Positions 45,908 through 55,612 are shown, counted from the stretch's first letter. The stretch is DNA of 64,000 bases from Thermoanaerobacter uzonensis DSM 18761 (GCF_900129115.1 NZ_FQUR01000009.1:62001-126000), one strand, 5' to 3'. The notes: a model not told the origin generated them from the letters alone. Numbers and translations: made by a program.

Positions 45908-46486
45908 TCACTTTTTATTTTTCTTAATTTCTTCTAATAAGTTTAAATTTAATTTAAGCACATTCACCCTGGGTTCTCCAAAAATGCCTAAAAATCTGCC
46001 TTCAATATTTTCATCCACAAGTTTTTTTACAACTTTTTCCGGTAAATTGTTTGCTTTAGCTACTCTTTCAACTTGTAAATATGCGGCTTGCGGAGAAATA
46101 TGGGGGTCTAATCCTGAGGCAGAAGAAGTAACTATATCTGCAGGTATGTCACTTCTTTTTACTCCAGGGTTTTTCTTTAAAAACTCCTCAATATTTCTTT
46201 CCACTTCTTCTTTAAATTTAGGATTAGATAAAGCATAATTAGTACCACCTGAAGACTCTGCATTGTAATCCACAGCAGAAGGTCTTCCCATAAACCATTT
46301 AGAATCAGTGAATTTTTGTCCAATGAGCTCAGAGCCCACTGCCTTACCATCTACTTTAATTATACTACCTTTTGCCTGATAAGGAAATATTAAATTTGCA
46401 ATTGCTGTCATAACAAAAGGGTATACAAGACCTATTAACACTATTAAAACAAGCGTAAATTTAATCGCCCTTTTAAACTCACTCAT
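45908..46486 (-). CDS. kdpC: KdpC, potassium-transporting ATPase subunit C
   Basis: 192 aa. One N-terminal transmembrane helix (about 10-30), then the conserved SxLIGQKF, GRPSAVDYNAESSGGTN, TSSASGLDPHISPQAA and FGEPRVNVLKLN segments. It stabilises the KdpFABC complex and supports ATP use by KdpB. It lies 15 bp after kdpB and 6 bp before kdpD. Confidence 0.97.
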   Translation of the reverse strand: MSEFKRAIKFTLVLIVLIGLVYPFVMTAIANLIFPYQAKGSIIKVDGKAVGSELIGQKFTDSKWFMGRPSAVDYNAESSGGTNYALSNPKFKEEVERNIEEFLKKNPGVKRSDIPADIVTSSASGLDPHISPQAAYLQVERVAKANNLPEKVVKKLVDENIEGRFLGIFGEPRVNVLKLNLNLLEEIKKNKK

Positions 46487-46501
46487 ATCAAATCCTCCAA
46501 A

Positions 46502-48541
46502 TTAAAAGATAGAAGATATTATTAAGTCAATAAGTTTTATCCCAATAAAAGGAGCAATTAATCCTCCTAGCCCGTAAATCAGCAAATTTCTTAGTAGTAG
46601 CGCATTAGCACTCATTGGCCTATATTTTACTCCTCTCATAGCAATGGGAATCAAAATAGGGATTATAATGGCGTTAAATATTAAAGCTGATAATATTGCA
46701 CTAGTCGGTGAGGAGAGCTTCATTATATCCAACACCCTTATTGATGGCAATGTACCAGATATAATAGCAGGAAGTATTGCAAAATATTTAGCAACGTCGT
46801 TGGCAATGCTAAAAGTAGTCAACGCTCCTCTCGTCATGAGAAGCTGTTTACCAATTGCTACTACTTCAATAATCTTTGTAGGGTCAGAATCGAGGTCCAC
46901 CATGTTTGCAGCTTCTTTAGCAGCCATTGTACCACTATTCATTGCAAGTCCTACATCTGCTTGGGCAAGAGCTGGTGCATCATTTGTTCCATCTCCTGTC
47001 ATTGCAACAAGCCTTCCTGCCGCCTGTTCCCTTTTAATCACATTTATCTTATCCTCTGGTTTACTTTCTGCAATGAATTCGTCAACACCAGCCTCTTCTG
47101 CTATTGTTTTTGCAGTTAAAGGATTATCGCCTGTCACCATGATAGTTTTAATCCCCATCGCTCTAAGCTGTTTAAAACGCTCTTTCATCCCAGGTTTTAT
47201 AGTATCTTTAAGGTATATTATCCCTAATACTTCCTTGTCTTTTACTACGATAAGAGGAGTGCCACCTAACAAAGCAATTTTTTCAACTTCTTTTTCTAAA
47301 TCATCTGGTAGGCTTCCTCCTTGTGATTTTACATATTCTTTAACTTTATCATAAGACCCTTTTCTTACAATAGTCCCATCTTTTAAGTTTAGTCCGCTCA
47401 TCCTTGTTTCTGCAGTAAATTCTATAACTTCCGCTCCATCCAAAATATCTTCTGGTACCTTTACGCCCATTTTTTTGGCTAAATCTACTATTGACCTTCC
47501 TTCGGGAGTTAAATCTTTTAAAGAGGATACAAGAGCATAATATGTAACTTCTTCTTTTTTATGACCGCCAACTGGTATAAAATCAGCTGCTAATCTATTT
47601 CCAAAAGTGATTGTGCCTGTTTTATCTAAAAGCATTGTGTCGATATCCCCTGCAGCTTCTACTGCCTTTCCAGACATGGCAATTACATTAAAGCGTGTAA
47701 CTCTATCCATACCTGCAATACCTATCGCAGAAAGAAGGCCCCCAATTGTAGTTGGTATTAAACAAACTAGCAAAGCAATCAATGTAGTAGCGCTTATTCT
47801 TACATGGACAAATTTAGCCATAGGGTATAAGGTCATAACAACAATTATAAAAATTATTGTTAAACTGACTAATACAGTGGTCAAAGCAATTTCATTAGGA
47901 GATTTTTGCCTTTTTGCTCCTTCCACCATTTTTATCATTCTGTCTAAAAAAGATTCCCCTTCGTCTACTGTCACTTGGACTTTAATGCTATCGCTTATTA
48001 CTTTTGTTCCACCAGTAACTGAGCTAAAATCACCACCAGCTTCTTTTATAACTGGTGCAGATTCACCTGTTATTGCAGACTCATCAATTGCAGCAAGTCC
48101 TTCTATTATTTCTCCATCAGCCGGAATTATATCTCCTGCCTCACAAAGCACTATATCCCCTTTTTTAAGCTCAGAAGATTTAACCATTTTTATACTTCCA
48201 TCACTTTTAATGAGTTTTGCCATAGTCTCTTTTTTTGTCTTTTTAAGGGTATCTGCTTGAGCTTTCCCTCTTCCTTCTGCCAGTGCCTCTGCAAAATTAG
48301 CAAAAAGCACTGTTACAAACAATATAAAAGTGATTAAAGCGTTGTATCCCACTTCGTCGTAAGTACTTCCAAAATAAGTAGGAAATATTGTAGCCAACAG
48401 TGTAATAAACATACCTACCTCTACCACAAACATCACAGGGTTTTTATACATTTTAAGAGGATTAAGTTTCACAAAAGAGTTTTTGATAGCACCTAATACA
48501 ATTTCTCTACTCATCGTTTTTATTTCTCTTTTTCTTTTCAT
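46502..48541 (-). CDS. kdpB: KdpB, P-type ATPase subunit
   Basis: 679 aa. Actuator TGES near 155, phosphorylation motif DKTGT near 304, MTGDNPLTA near 440 and hinge [11 protein letters not shown] near 510, with about seven membrane helices. It hydrolyses ATP to drive K+ through KdpA. Ribosome site GGAGG seven to nine bases before the ATG. Confidence 0.98.
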   Translation of the reverse strand: MKRKREIKTMSREIVLGAIKNSFVKLNPLKMYKNPVMFVVEVGMFITLLATIFPTYFGSTYDEVGYNALITFILFVTVLFANFAEALAEGRGKAQADTLKKTKKETMAKLIKSDGSIKMVKSSELKKGDIVLCEAGDIIPADGEIIEGLAAIDESAITGESAPVIKEAGGDFSSVTGGTKVISDSIKVQVTVDEGESFLDRMIKMVEGAKRQKSPNEIALTTVLVSLTIIFIIVVMTLYPMAKFVHVRISATTLIALLVCLIPTTIGGLLSAIGIAGMDRVTRFNVIAMSGKAVEAAGDIDTMLLDKTGTITFGNRLAADFIPVGGHKKEEVTYYALVSSLKDLTPEGRSIVDLAKKMGVKVPEDILDGAEVIEFTAETRMSGLNLKDGTIVRKGSYDKVKEYVKSQGGSLPDDLEKEVEKIALLGGTPLIVVKDKEVLGIIYLKDTIKPGMKERFKQLRAMGIKTIMVTGDNPLTAKTIAEEAGVDEFIAESKPEDKINVIKREQAAGRLVAMTGDGTNDAPALAQADVGLAMNSGTMAAKEAANMVDLDSDPTKIIEVVAIGKQLLMTRGALTTFSIANDVAKYFAILPAIISGTLPSIRVLDIMKLSSPTSAILSALIFNAIIIPILIPIAMRGVKYRPMSANALLLRNLLIYGLGGLIAPFIGIKLIDLIISSIF

Positions 48542-48556
48542 AAAGCGTTACCTCCA

Positions 48557-50242
48557 TTACGTCATGCTCAAAAACTCAGAAATAGGTCCTAATATTATCG
48601 CTGGGAAGAAAGTAAGAGCTCCGACAATTACAACAATCGCTATAAAAATTGCTCCAAACAAAGCATTGTCTGTTCTAAAAGTACCTGGCGATGGCGGTGC
48701 AGGAATTTTCTCCGCCATAGAACCTGCAACAGCTAACATAAGAATAATGGTTATATATCTTCCAAAGAACATAACCAAACCTGTCATTATATTCATAAAC
48801 ACAGTGTTTCCTATAAATCCCGCAAATTCAGAACCATTATTTGCCGCCGCAGAAGAAAACTCATACAAAACTTGTGTAAGTCCATGGTACAGTGGATTCG
48901 TTACAGAAGAAGCTCCCACTTTTAGCATCACTGTCAAAGCAGAAGAAAAAAGTATCAAAAAAGGATGAACTAATATTGCGATGGCAATAAGTTTTATTTC
49001 TTTAGTTTCAATTTTTCTCCCTAAATATTCTGGAGTTCTTCCTACCATAAGCCCTGTCAAAAATACCGTCAATATTGCATACATTATTATATTCTGAAGT
49101 CCTGCTCCGTCTCCTCCAAAAATAGTATTTAACATCATGAGGATAAGTGGCACTGCTCCTCCTAAAGGTGTATAAGAATCGTGCATACTGTCAACAGAAC
49201 CTGTTGTAAAAGCAGTAGTCACAGTCGCAAATAGTGGAGATTGTGAGACTCCAAAGCGCACTTCTTTTCCTTCATAATTTCCATAAGGTGTACCATCAAT
49301 ATGTAATTTGGAATATGCCACTCCTGGATGACTTTCCGCATAAACTGCTCCAACAGCCAAAAGAATAAAAATCACAAACAAGGAAATGTATAATACCAAA
49401 GCGTGTTTTTTATTGTTTATCATCAATCCATAAGTGTAAATTAAAGATGCAGGTAAAAGCATCATAAGAAGCATCTCAATCATATTGGTAAGCCAAGTAG
49501 GATTTTCAAAGGGGTGCGAAGAATTCGCCCCAAAAAATCCACCGCCATTTGTGCCTAAGTGTTTAATTGACTCTAATACAGCTACGGGACCTGTTATAAT
49601 AGTTTGTCTGCTACCTTCCAATGTATCTACAACTATTTTTCCTGCAAAAGTTTGAGGTACTCCTTGCCATACTAATATAAGAGTGACAACCATGGAAATA
49701 GGAAGCAAAAGCCTTACAGTCACTCTTACAAAATCCGCATAAAAATTCCCTAGTAATTTTGTCTTTTTACTAAGTCCTCTCATTATAGCTGCTGCAGTTA
49801 CTAACCCTGAAGCCGCAGAAGTAAACATCAAAAATATAATTACAATCATCTGACTTAAAAATGTAATACCATTTTCCCCAGCATAGTGCTGAAGATTTGT
49901 ATTTGTCATAAAGCTTATTGTCGTGTTAAAAGCAAGAGAAGACTCCATGTTTTTAACTCCGGTGGGATTTAAAGGCAAAAATCCCTGTATTCGCAATATA
50001 ATATACCCAATTATCATCATCACAGTATTAACAAGCAAAAAGGACAATGCATATTTTTTCCAACTCATTTCTTCTTCTGCATTGATCCCTGAAAGTTTAT
50101 ATATAAAATTTTCTACAGGTAAAAAAACTTTATCCAATTTCATCGGCTTATACTCAAATATTTTATACATATAAGTACCAAAAGGTTTAGTTAAAAGAGC
50201 TATTACCAATATCATAACAAAAAGTTCTATATTCGAATACAT
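48557..50242 (-). CDS. kdpA: KdpA, potassium channel-like subunit
   Basis: 561 aa, about ten transmembrane helices. It has the four selectivity-filter loops of this SKT-type channel, including NTNLQHYAGE, GTNGGGFFGANSSHPFENP and AANNGSEFAGF. It binds K+ with high affinity. It follows kdpF by 13 bp, with ribosome site GGGAGG. Confidence 0.98.
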   Translation of the reverse strand: MYSNIELFVMILVIALLTKPFGTYMYKIFEYKPMKLDKVFLPVENFIYKLSGINAEEEMSWKKYALSFLLVNTVMMIIGYIILRIQGFLPLNPTGVKNMESSLAFNTTISFMTNTNLQHYAGENGITFLSQMIVIIFLMFTSAASGLVTAAAIMRGLSKKTKLLGNFYADFVRVTVRLLLPISMVVTLILVWQGVPQTFAGKIVVDTLEGSRQTIITGPVAVLESIKHLGTNGGGFFGANSSHPFENPTWLTNMIEMLLMMLLPASLIYTYGLMINNKKHALVLYISLFVIFILLAVGAVYAESHPGVAYSKLHIDGTPYGNYEGKEVRFGVSQSPLFATVTTAFTTGSVDSMHDSYTPLGGAVPLILMMLNTIFGGDGAGLQNIIMYAILTVFLTGLMVGRTPEYLGRKIETKEIKLIAIAILVHPFLILFSSALTVMLKVGASSVTNPLYHGLTQVLYEFSSAAANNGSEFAGFIGNTVFMNIMTGLVMFFGRYITIILMLAVAGSMAEKIPAPPSPGTFRTDNALFGAIFIAIVVIVGALTFFPAIILGPISEFLSMT

Positions 50243-50255
50243 GTACTTTCCTCCC

Positions 50256-50333
50256 TTAAAATTCTTCCGGATGTATTAAAGCATAAAACAAATAAAGGAG
50301 TAAAAGAAAAAAAACTACATACAACAAGGCCAC
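50256..50333 (-). CDS. kdpF: KdpF, small stabilising subunit
   Basis: 25 aa, GTG start at 50333 with GGGGTG eight bases upstream. One hydrophobic helix ending in ALIHPEEF, the KdpF-type C terminus (compare LxxPExF). It lies directly before kdpA, as in other kdpFABC operons. Confidence 0.85.
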   Translation of the reverse strand: MALLYVVFFLLLLYLFYALIHPEEF

Positions 50334-50335
50334 CT

Positions 50336-50449
50336 TTAATACACCCCTACTTCATAAGAATTAGCTTCTACCAAATAACAACACCATTTAACTATTCCTT
50401 TTACAACATAGTACAATGTTACAAATCCTAATAGAATTATAAAATCCAT
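50336..50449 (-). CDS. 37-aa small membrane protein upstream of kdpF
   Basis: ATG at 50449 with AGAGGTG eight bases upstream. A hydrophobic N-terminal helix MDFIILLGFVTLYYVV, then KGIVKWCCYLVEAN with a Cys pair. Its stop is 2 bp before the kdpF start and it is the first ORF after the kdp leader, so it is probably translated with kdp. Family not recognised. Confidence 0.65.
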   Translation of the reverse strand: MDFIILLGFVTLYYVVKGIVKWCCYLVEANSYEVGVY

Positions 50450-50506
50450 ATTCTTCTTCACCTCTAATTATTATTATCGATTTTTTATAAAAATATTAAA
50501 TTTAAA

Positions 50507-50541
50507 CATAAAAAGCCCGCACTCTTTTTTATGAGGCGGAC
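50507..50541 (-). terminator. Leader terminator (attenuator) of kdp
   Basis: GTCCGC-CTC / GAG-TGCGGGC hairpin followed by TTTTTATG on the minus strand. It lies between the promoter and the first ORF, so readthrough must occur for expression. Confidence 0.65.
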
Positions 50542-50542
50542 T

Positions 50543-50572
50543 ACATGACAACACTTTTACATATTGTCATGT
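50543..50572 (-). promoter_or_regulatory. Leader hairpin preceding the kdp attenuator
   Basis: ACATGACAA / TTGTCATGT, 9 bp, one base before the attenuator stem. It could be part of a regulatory switch. It does not match a riboswitch class I recognise. Confidence 0.5.
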
Positions 50573-50605
50573 CTTCCATCATTTTTGTTAATTTATTTAC
50601 TATTA

Positions 50606-50633
50606 ATTGTACCATATATATTATATTATTCAA
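50606..50633 (-). promoter_or_regulatory. Candidate kdp promoter
   Basis: TTGAAT (50628-50633), 16-bp spacer, TACAAT (50606-50611) on the minus strand, about 150 bp before the 37-aa ORF. Confidence 0.55.
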
Positions 50634-50648
50634 CTCAATAAACATCAA

Positions 50649-50666
50649 AAAGGCTTTTATGCCTTT
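50649..50666 (-). terminator. Short terminator-like hairpin
   Basis: AAAGGC-ATAAAA-GCCTTT followed by a TTTTT run on the minus strand. Second of two terminators behind the nucleotidyltransferase gene. Confidence 0.55.
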
Positions 50667-50684
50667 AAATCCTTTTTTGCGCAA

Positions 50685-50743
50685 AAAAATAGGATGTAAA
50701 GCGTTACAACTATTGTATACTATGTAATCTATCGCTTTACATC
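50685..50743 (-). terminator. Long-stem terminator of the nucleotidyltransferase gene
   Basis: Perfect 11-bp arms GATGTAAAGCG / CGCTTTACATC (50693-50703, 50733-50743) with an inner TTACA/TGTAA pair, then CTATTTTTTTG on the minus strand. Directly beyond it lies the 16-bp palindrome TTTTTTGCGCAAAAAA (50673-50688). Confidence 0.7.
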
Positions 50744-50780
50744 ACTTTCCAATTGTTTTTATAAAACGCAAAAAGAAATT

Positions 50781-53111
50781 TTAGTTTTGTATAATATTTT
50801 TAATTTCTTTTTCATACATTGAAAATAGCTCTTCAGCTCTCTCTTTTGTAGGAGCTTCTATATAAATATTACAAGCAGGTAATTCATAATCCGGTACTAC
50901 TAAGACCCATGAATCTTCTTTATTAAACTTTAAACCATCTAAAAATTCTGCCCCTTCATCAGCCTTTTCAAAAAGCATTCTTATTATTTTCCCTTTATCT
51001 CTCCAATCGCATTTTATACTTTTGGATATTCTATATCTTAAAGGAAAACTATCTTTTATAGAGGAAAGTTTTTGAGAGGTATGTTGTAAGTATTCTAAAA
51101 GGTCTAGTAAAAAACTAAAGCCGTCAAAATCTAAATTAATCTGTAGGTCTTTTTCTATACCTTCCTTCGACACTATTGTTTTCATTCTATCTTTATGAGA
51201 AATTTTGCTGCTTACAGTTTCAATTGCAAATTCCTTCGCAAATTCTGTCAAATATTTGGAACTATCAAAAGGAAGTACAAATTTTTTAACCCCTCGCTCT
51301 TTAGCAATTAACATTCTTATAAACTCAAGTTCATCTTCATCAAATTCTCTTCCCTTTTCGTCGTAGAGTTTAACTTTTTCTCCATTTTTATAAAAAAGTA
51401 CCCCTACATCATAAGACTCCTCTGCTATAAAAAACTCATTTTTACCTATGGCTTCTAATAGCAGTTTTGTTTTTTCATTGTAAGGTTTAATTTTAAAACT
51501 TTTATATGCAGTCCTTTTTTCAAAAAGAAAGTTAAGATAATCGTTGTTTATATCAATTTCTTTTATAGATTTTAAATTTTTCCCATCAACTCGTTCAATA
51601 TCATATACCCTCAATTTGTTCTCTATTTTTTTTTCTAAGTTTCTATCGATATCACACCCTTCTTTATCGAGAAACAAAATCCTTAAATTTCCTTCTTCTT
51701 CTTCTACATAGATTCCTCCTCCACACTTATTTTTCTTAATTCCATATCTTAAAGTGGGTAAAAGAGTATTATTGGCTTTTAAGACCTCACAACCACCAGA
51801 TACAAGCCCAAAACTTATTAAATCGCTTATAAATTGAGATACAATATCTCCATCGTGTCCTATCAACACACTGCTATTCACTATATTTCCAAAAACTTCT
51901 CCAATTTCAACTGCAATTTGAGGAGTAATATCCTCATTAAAAACTCCTTTAATCCCCCTATACCCAAAAGTCAAAGGCTTCCTTCCATTCCCCCACACTA
52001 CATCTTTTGTGATCACAGAGCCCTCATCTATTATTTTATAGGGCCATATTTTTACCTCTGGCTTTATTTCAGCAAAGGATTTTATTTTACAACTCTCTCC
52101 TATAACACTGTTTTCAAAAATTCGGACATTATTGCCGATTCTCACTCTATTGCAAACTACACAACCCCTTAATTCACAATTTTTATCTACAATTATTTCC
52201 TCCCATAATACAACATTTTTTAAACTGCTTCCTTGTTTTATATGGTTATTTTTACCAATTATTGCGTTAGGTCCTACCACAGCATTAGCTTCAATTATGG
52301 TATTGTCCCCTATAATCACAGGAGGGATGATTTTAGCTTCAGGAGAAATTGTAACATTTTTACCTATTATTTTACCTCCTTTTAGTAACTTATCTTTATA
52401 TCCTAAATCTACCCTTCCTTCTAAAATATCAAAATGACTAGTGATGTATTGATTGGTATTCCCTATATCACACCAATATCCTCCTGTAATATAACCGTAC
52501 ATTGGAATATCATTTTTCAGCAACATAGGAAATAAATCTTTACTAAAATCAAAAGGTTTATCTTGAGGTATAAACTCCAATATTTCTGGTTCTATTATAT
52601 ATATACCCGTATTTACTGTATCGCTAAACACTTCTCCCCAAGAGGGTTTCTCTAAAAATTTTTTTATTTTGCCTTCCTCATCCACAATCACAACACCATA
52701 TTCTAATGGTACATCTACTCTTGTCAATATGAGAGTAACTTTTGCCCCTTTCTTTCTGTGAAACTCATAAGCTTCTTTTATATTAACATCAGTAATTACA
52801 TCTCCGCTCATAACAATAAAAATATCATTTAGAAAGTCTCTAGCATTTTTGACACTGCCTGCCGTCCCTAACGGCTTATCCTCTATATAGAATTTTATTT
52901 CATCCCCATATTCTTCTTCTAAATATTTTTTAATTTTTTGAGGCAAGTAAAAAAGCGTAACAGCCAAATCTTTAACTCCATATTTATGTAAATGTTCCAC
53001 TATATGTTTTATCGCAGGTTTATTTACAACAGGTACCATAGGTTTAGGTATATCGGCTGTTAAAGGTCTTAGTCTACTTCCTTCTCCACCCGCCATAATT
53101 ATCCCTTTCAT
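50781..53111 (-). CDS. Mannose-1-phosphate guanylyltransferase-like protein with degenerate phosphomutase domain
   Basis: 776 aa. Residues 1-~235: nucleotidyltransferase with MAGGEGSRLRPLT, KPMVPV and a VNTGIYIIEPE region. About 250-370: left-handed beta-helix hexapeptides. About 380-776: an alpha-D-phosphohexomutase fold whose active site looks lost: the Ser loop (usually TASHNP) reads YVEEEEGN, and the metal loop (usually DGDADR) reads SYDVGVLFYKN. It likely makes an NDP-sugar for surface glycans while the C-terminal half is structural or regulatory. Monocistronic. Confidence 0.85.
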   Translation of the reverse strand: MKGIIMAGGEGSRLRPLTADIPKPMVPVVNKPAIKHIVEHLHKYGVKDLAVTLFYLPQKIKKYLEEEYGDEIKFYIEDKPLGTAGSVKNARDFLNDIFIVMSGDVITDVNIKEAYEFHRKKGAKVTLILTRVDVPLEYGVVIVDEEGKIKKFLEKPSWGEVFSDTVNTGIYIIEPEILEFIPQDKPFDFSKDLFPMLLKNDIPMYGYITGGYWCDIGNTNQYITSHFDILEGRVDLGYKDKLLKGGKIIGKNVTISPEAKIIPPVIIGDNTIIEANAVVGPNAIIGKNNHIKQGSSLKNVVLWEEIIVDKNCELRGCVVCNRVRIGNNVRIFENSVIGESCKIKSFAEIKPEVKIWPYKIIDEGSVITKDVVWGNGRKPLTFGYRGIKGVFNEDITPQIAVEIGEVFGNIVNSSVLIGHDGDIVSQFISDLISFGLVSGGCEVLKANNTLLPTLRYGIKKNKCGGGIYVEEEEGNLRILFLDKEGCDIDRNLEKKIENKLRVYDIERVDGKNLKSIKEIDINNDYLNFLFEKRTAYKSFKIKPYNEKTKLLLEAIGKNEFFIAEESYDVGVLFYKNGEKVKLYDEKGREFDEDELEFIRMLIAKERGVKKFVLPFDSSKYLTEFAKEFAIETVSSKISHKDRMKTIVSKEGIEKDLQINLDFDGFSFLLDLLEYLQHTSQKLSSIKDSFPLRYRISKSIKCDWRDKGKIIRMLFEKADEGAEFLDGLKFNKEDSWVLVVPDYELPACNIYIEAPTKERAEELFSMYEKEIKNIIQN

Positions 53112-53237
53112 CTAACCACCTCTAAAAAATATTATTAGCCTCTAATTGTAGTGTTTTTATTTAATGAAAAATTATTCATTTTAAGATATTGGCCACATAA
53201 AATTGAAATAAGAAAGGAACTTTGCGGGGGAATAAAA

Positions 53238-54164
53238 ATGATAATCTCTTTAATATACTTTGTGTCAGGAATAGGAATATTTATTTGGGGAATTTTCACT
53301 TTAACAAATGGATTAAAAGTCTTCTCACAGCAAAAAATTTCTCAAGTTATTAATAATTTTGCAAATAACTTATTAAAATCAATAATAATAGGTTTTTTTA
53401 TAACATTGATTATTCAAAGCAGCAGCATGGTCACTGTAATCGCAGTAACAATGGCAGGAGCAGAGCTTTTAACTCTTAAAAGCGCAGCAGGTATAATTAT
53501 AGGTTCCAACATTGGAACTACTATTGCTGTGCAGCTTTATGCCTTTAATCTGTTTAAAATAGCCCCTTATTTAGTTTTTATTGGTTCTGTATTACATTTT
53601 CAAAATTACAATATTAAACTAAAATTTATAGGAAATGTACTCTTAGGATTTGGGTTAGTATTCTTTGGTCTTAAGATAATGGAGCTGGCTACAACACCTC
53701 TTAAAAAAAATTCTAACTTTGAGTTTATCAGTGCTAATCTCTCAAATCCTTTCTGGGGAATTCTTGCTGGAATAATCACTGCGTTAATTCTCCAATCAAG
53801 CAATGTAGGTATAGCAACATTACAAGTTTTAGTTTCCTCTCAATTAATGACCTTACCTCAAGCATTACCAATAATATATGGTTTAAATATTGGAACTTGC
53901 TCAGAGGCTATCATATTGAGCTTTGCCACTAACAAAGAAGGGAAAAAAATAGCTCTCTTTAACATTTTTTTAAATATAGTGAGCACTATACTCTTTTTAC
54001 CTTTTACAAATTTCTTCGCAGAGTTTTTAAAACTCGTCTCCCCCTACAATCCTTCAAGGCAGGTGGCAAACGCCCACACATTTTTTAATCTTTTTTCTGC
54101 ACTTTTGATAATTCCTTTTCTTAAGCAACTTTTTATTTTGATAGATAAACTAGTAGATAAATAA
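53238..54164 (+). CDS. Na/Pi-cotransporter family protein
   Basis: 309 aa from the ATG at 53238, chosen because GGGGG lies 7 nt upstream; sequence back to 53151 is open but has no ribosome site. About eight transmembrane helices in two repeats, each with the PNaS QSS signature: LIIQSSSMVTV (near 60) and LILQSSNVGIA (near 185). No C-terminal PhoU domain. It probably moves phosphate with Na+. Confidence 0.88.
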   Translation: MIISLIYFVSGIGIFIWGIFTLTNGLKVFSQQKISQVINNFANNLLKSIIIGFFITLIIQSSSMVTVIAVTMAGAELLTLKSAAGIIIGSNIGTTIAVQLYAFNLFKIAPYLVFIGSVLHFQNYNIKLKFIGNVLLGFGLVFFGLKIMELATTPLKKNSNFEFISANLSNPFWGILAGIITALILQSSNVGIATLQVLVSSQLMTLPQALPIIYGLNIGTCSEAIILSFATNKEGKKIALFNIFLNIVSTILFLPFTNFFAEFLKLVSPYNPSRQVANAHTFFNLFSALLIIPFLKQLFILIDKLVDK

Positions 54165-54217
54165 AAAATTCAATTAATAGGAATCCTAATATTAAAGTTA
54201 TTTCCAAGGTGGTAACA

Positions 54218-55303
54218 ATGAACAAAAGATTAGAAGTTAGCGATTTATTGTTTTTAATGATAATTTTTGAGATTGGAACATCAGTACTATTTTGTTTGGG
54301 AATTGAAGCAAAACAAGATTGTTGGCTTTCTATTTTAATCGCAATGCTTATTTCTCTGCCAATTATATTTATGTACGTCTCCTCCTTTGAAAAATCACAA
54401 AAAAATCTTTCACAGTTACTTGAGTTTGTTTATGGGAAATATATAGGTAAAACTTTATCTCTAATTTATGCTCTGTACTTTTTATATATTGCTTCGAGAA
54501 ACGTAAGAGATTATGTAGAACTCAGTGTAAATACAATATATTCTCGAACACCTACGTATATTTTTTCTTCTTTTATGCTTATATTGGTAATGTATTACAT
54601 CTTGTTTGATATATGTGTACTTGCCCGCGTTGCTAAAATTTTGCTCCCTCTTATTTTAGCTATTATGGCTTTTCAAACAACTATGATAATGATGGGAGAT
54701 AATTTTAGTTTTTTAAGGCTTTTACCAATTTTAGAAAATGGAATTGTTCCCGCAATCAAAGCAGCAATTCCTCTGATTGTGACTTTTCCCTTTGGTGAAC
54801 TTATTGTTTTTACTACAGTTTTTAATAAAGTAAAACAAAAGGAAAAATTAAAAAAGATAATACTGATAACCACTGTTTTTACTGGTCTCCTATTGTCCTT
54901 TAACAATATCATTATAATTTCCTCTTTAGGAGCAGATGAAGCTTCAAGAGAAAAATTCCCATTGTATCAAGTTATAAGATTAATAAATTTGGGAAATTTA
55001 AAAAACCTAGACACTTTGTATGTATTTATAATGATTATAGGGGTATTTTTTAAGATTAGTGTATTTACTTATGGGGGACTTACCATGATAAAAAATGCGT
55101 TGGAATTAAAAAGTTATAAATACCTGCTTTTCCCTGTTTTGTCGATGATTTTTGCTGCTTCTTCTATAATTGCCGACAGTTATCAAACCCACATACTTAT
55201 AGGTCTTAAATTTACTCCTTTTTACATACATATACCTCTACAAATAATTTTACCTATGATTACATTTCTATTTTTAAACATAAAAGAAAAGAAAAAGCTT
55301 TAA
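54218..55303 (+). CDS. Spore germination permease, GerAB/GerKB family
   Basis: 361 aa, ten transmembrane helices of the APC-superfamily GerAB type (DLLFLMIIFEIGTS at the start; SRNVRDYVE and FPFGELIVF motifs). In spores the B subunit senses germinants with A and C subunits, but no gerAA or gerAC is adjacent, so it is an orphan. ATG 54218 is 5 nt after AAGGTGG and is preferred to the GTG at 54209. Its stop lies in the terminator stem next to element copy C. Confidence 0.88.
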   Translation: MNKRLEVSDLLFLMIIFEIGTSVLFCLGIEAKQDCWLSILIAMLISLPIIFMYVSSFEKSQKNLSQLLEFVYGKYIGKTLSLIYALYFLYIASRNVRDYVELSVNTIYSRTPTYIFSSFMLILVMYYILFDICVLARVAKILLPLILAIMAFQTTMIMMGDNFSFLRLLPILENGIVPAIKAAIPLIVTFPFGELIVFTTVFNKVKQKEKLKKIILITTVFTGLLLSFNNIIIISSLGADEASREKFPLYQVIRLINLGNLKNLDTLYVFIMIIGVFFKISVFTYGGLTMIKNALELKSYKYLLFPVLSMIFAASSIIADSYQTHILIGLKFTPFYIHIPLQIILPMITFLFLNIKEKKKL

Positions 55304-55314
55304 AAGCCTTCTCT
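55290..55314 (+). repeat. Left 25-bp direct repeat flanking element copy C
   Basis: An exact 25-bp match to 55578-55602. It spans the gerAB stop codon and a terminator-like dyad (AGAAAAAGCTTT / AAAGCCTTCT). Confidence 0.8.
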
Positions 55315-55577
55315 CAGTTTGTTGACAAAATTAAAAAATTTTCAAAGGAGATATTTTGCATCGTCGTTCCGGTGTTCCAAAGCGACAAAACTAAACTCGA
55401 CCTTCGGGTTCCGGCAGGTTACCGGGCACATTCGACATCCTTGTCTTAGTGCCCGCCTCCGCCATCCTTGGCTTCGGCCCTGCCTCCGCCCTCGGTCTTG
55501 CTAAGTTTTGTTATCGCTTTGTAACAAGTCGCATCGATTGCAAAATATCTCCTTTATGAAAGTTTGTCTACAGTCTG
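55315..55577 (-). mobile_element. MITE-like element, copy C, with exact flanking duplication
   Basis: 263 bp, beginning CAGTTTGTTGACAAA and ending in the reverse complement of CAGACTGTAGACAAA (12 of 15 match). The inner inverted repeat GATATTTTGCA and core RNA are as in copy B. It is bounded by a perfect 25-bp direct repeat (55290-55314 and 55578-55602), which fixes the element ends and suggests recent insertion. No coding capacity. Confidence 0.82.
55358..55541 (-). ncRNA. Conserved structured RNA core, copy C
   Basis: 184 nt, about 90% identical to copy B. Differences such as AAAGCGATAAC against AAAGCGGCAAC fall mostly in loops or keep pairing. Same loop motifs AAGGAT, CGAAT and AAGGTCGAG. 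Confidence 0.65.
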
Positions 55578-55612
55578 AGAAAAAGCTTTAAAAGCCTTCT
55601 CTTTTATTCACT
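55578..55612. terminator. Terminator between gerAB and the PIG-L gene (right direct repeat)
   Basis: AGAAAAAGCTTT / AAAGCCTTCTCT dyad with a T-rich plus-strand tail, i.e. the original gerAB terminator, now separated from gerAB by the element. It holds the right 25-bp direct repeat (55578-55602). Confidence 0.65.

Noticed and set aside
50450-50640. c-di-AMP (ydaO) riboswitch before kdp
   Set aside because: The leader is short and lacks the conserved blocks of that class; only two simple hairpins are visible.
53151-53237. N-terminal extension of the Na/Pi transporter
   Set aside because: The open stretch lacks a ribosome site and is not hydrophobic, while GGGGG correctly precedes the ATG at 53238.
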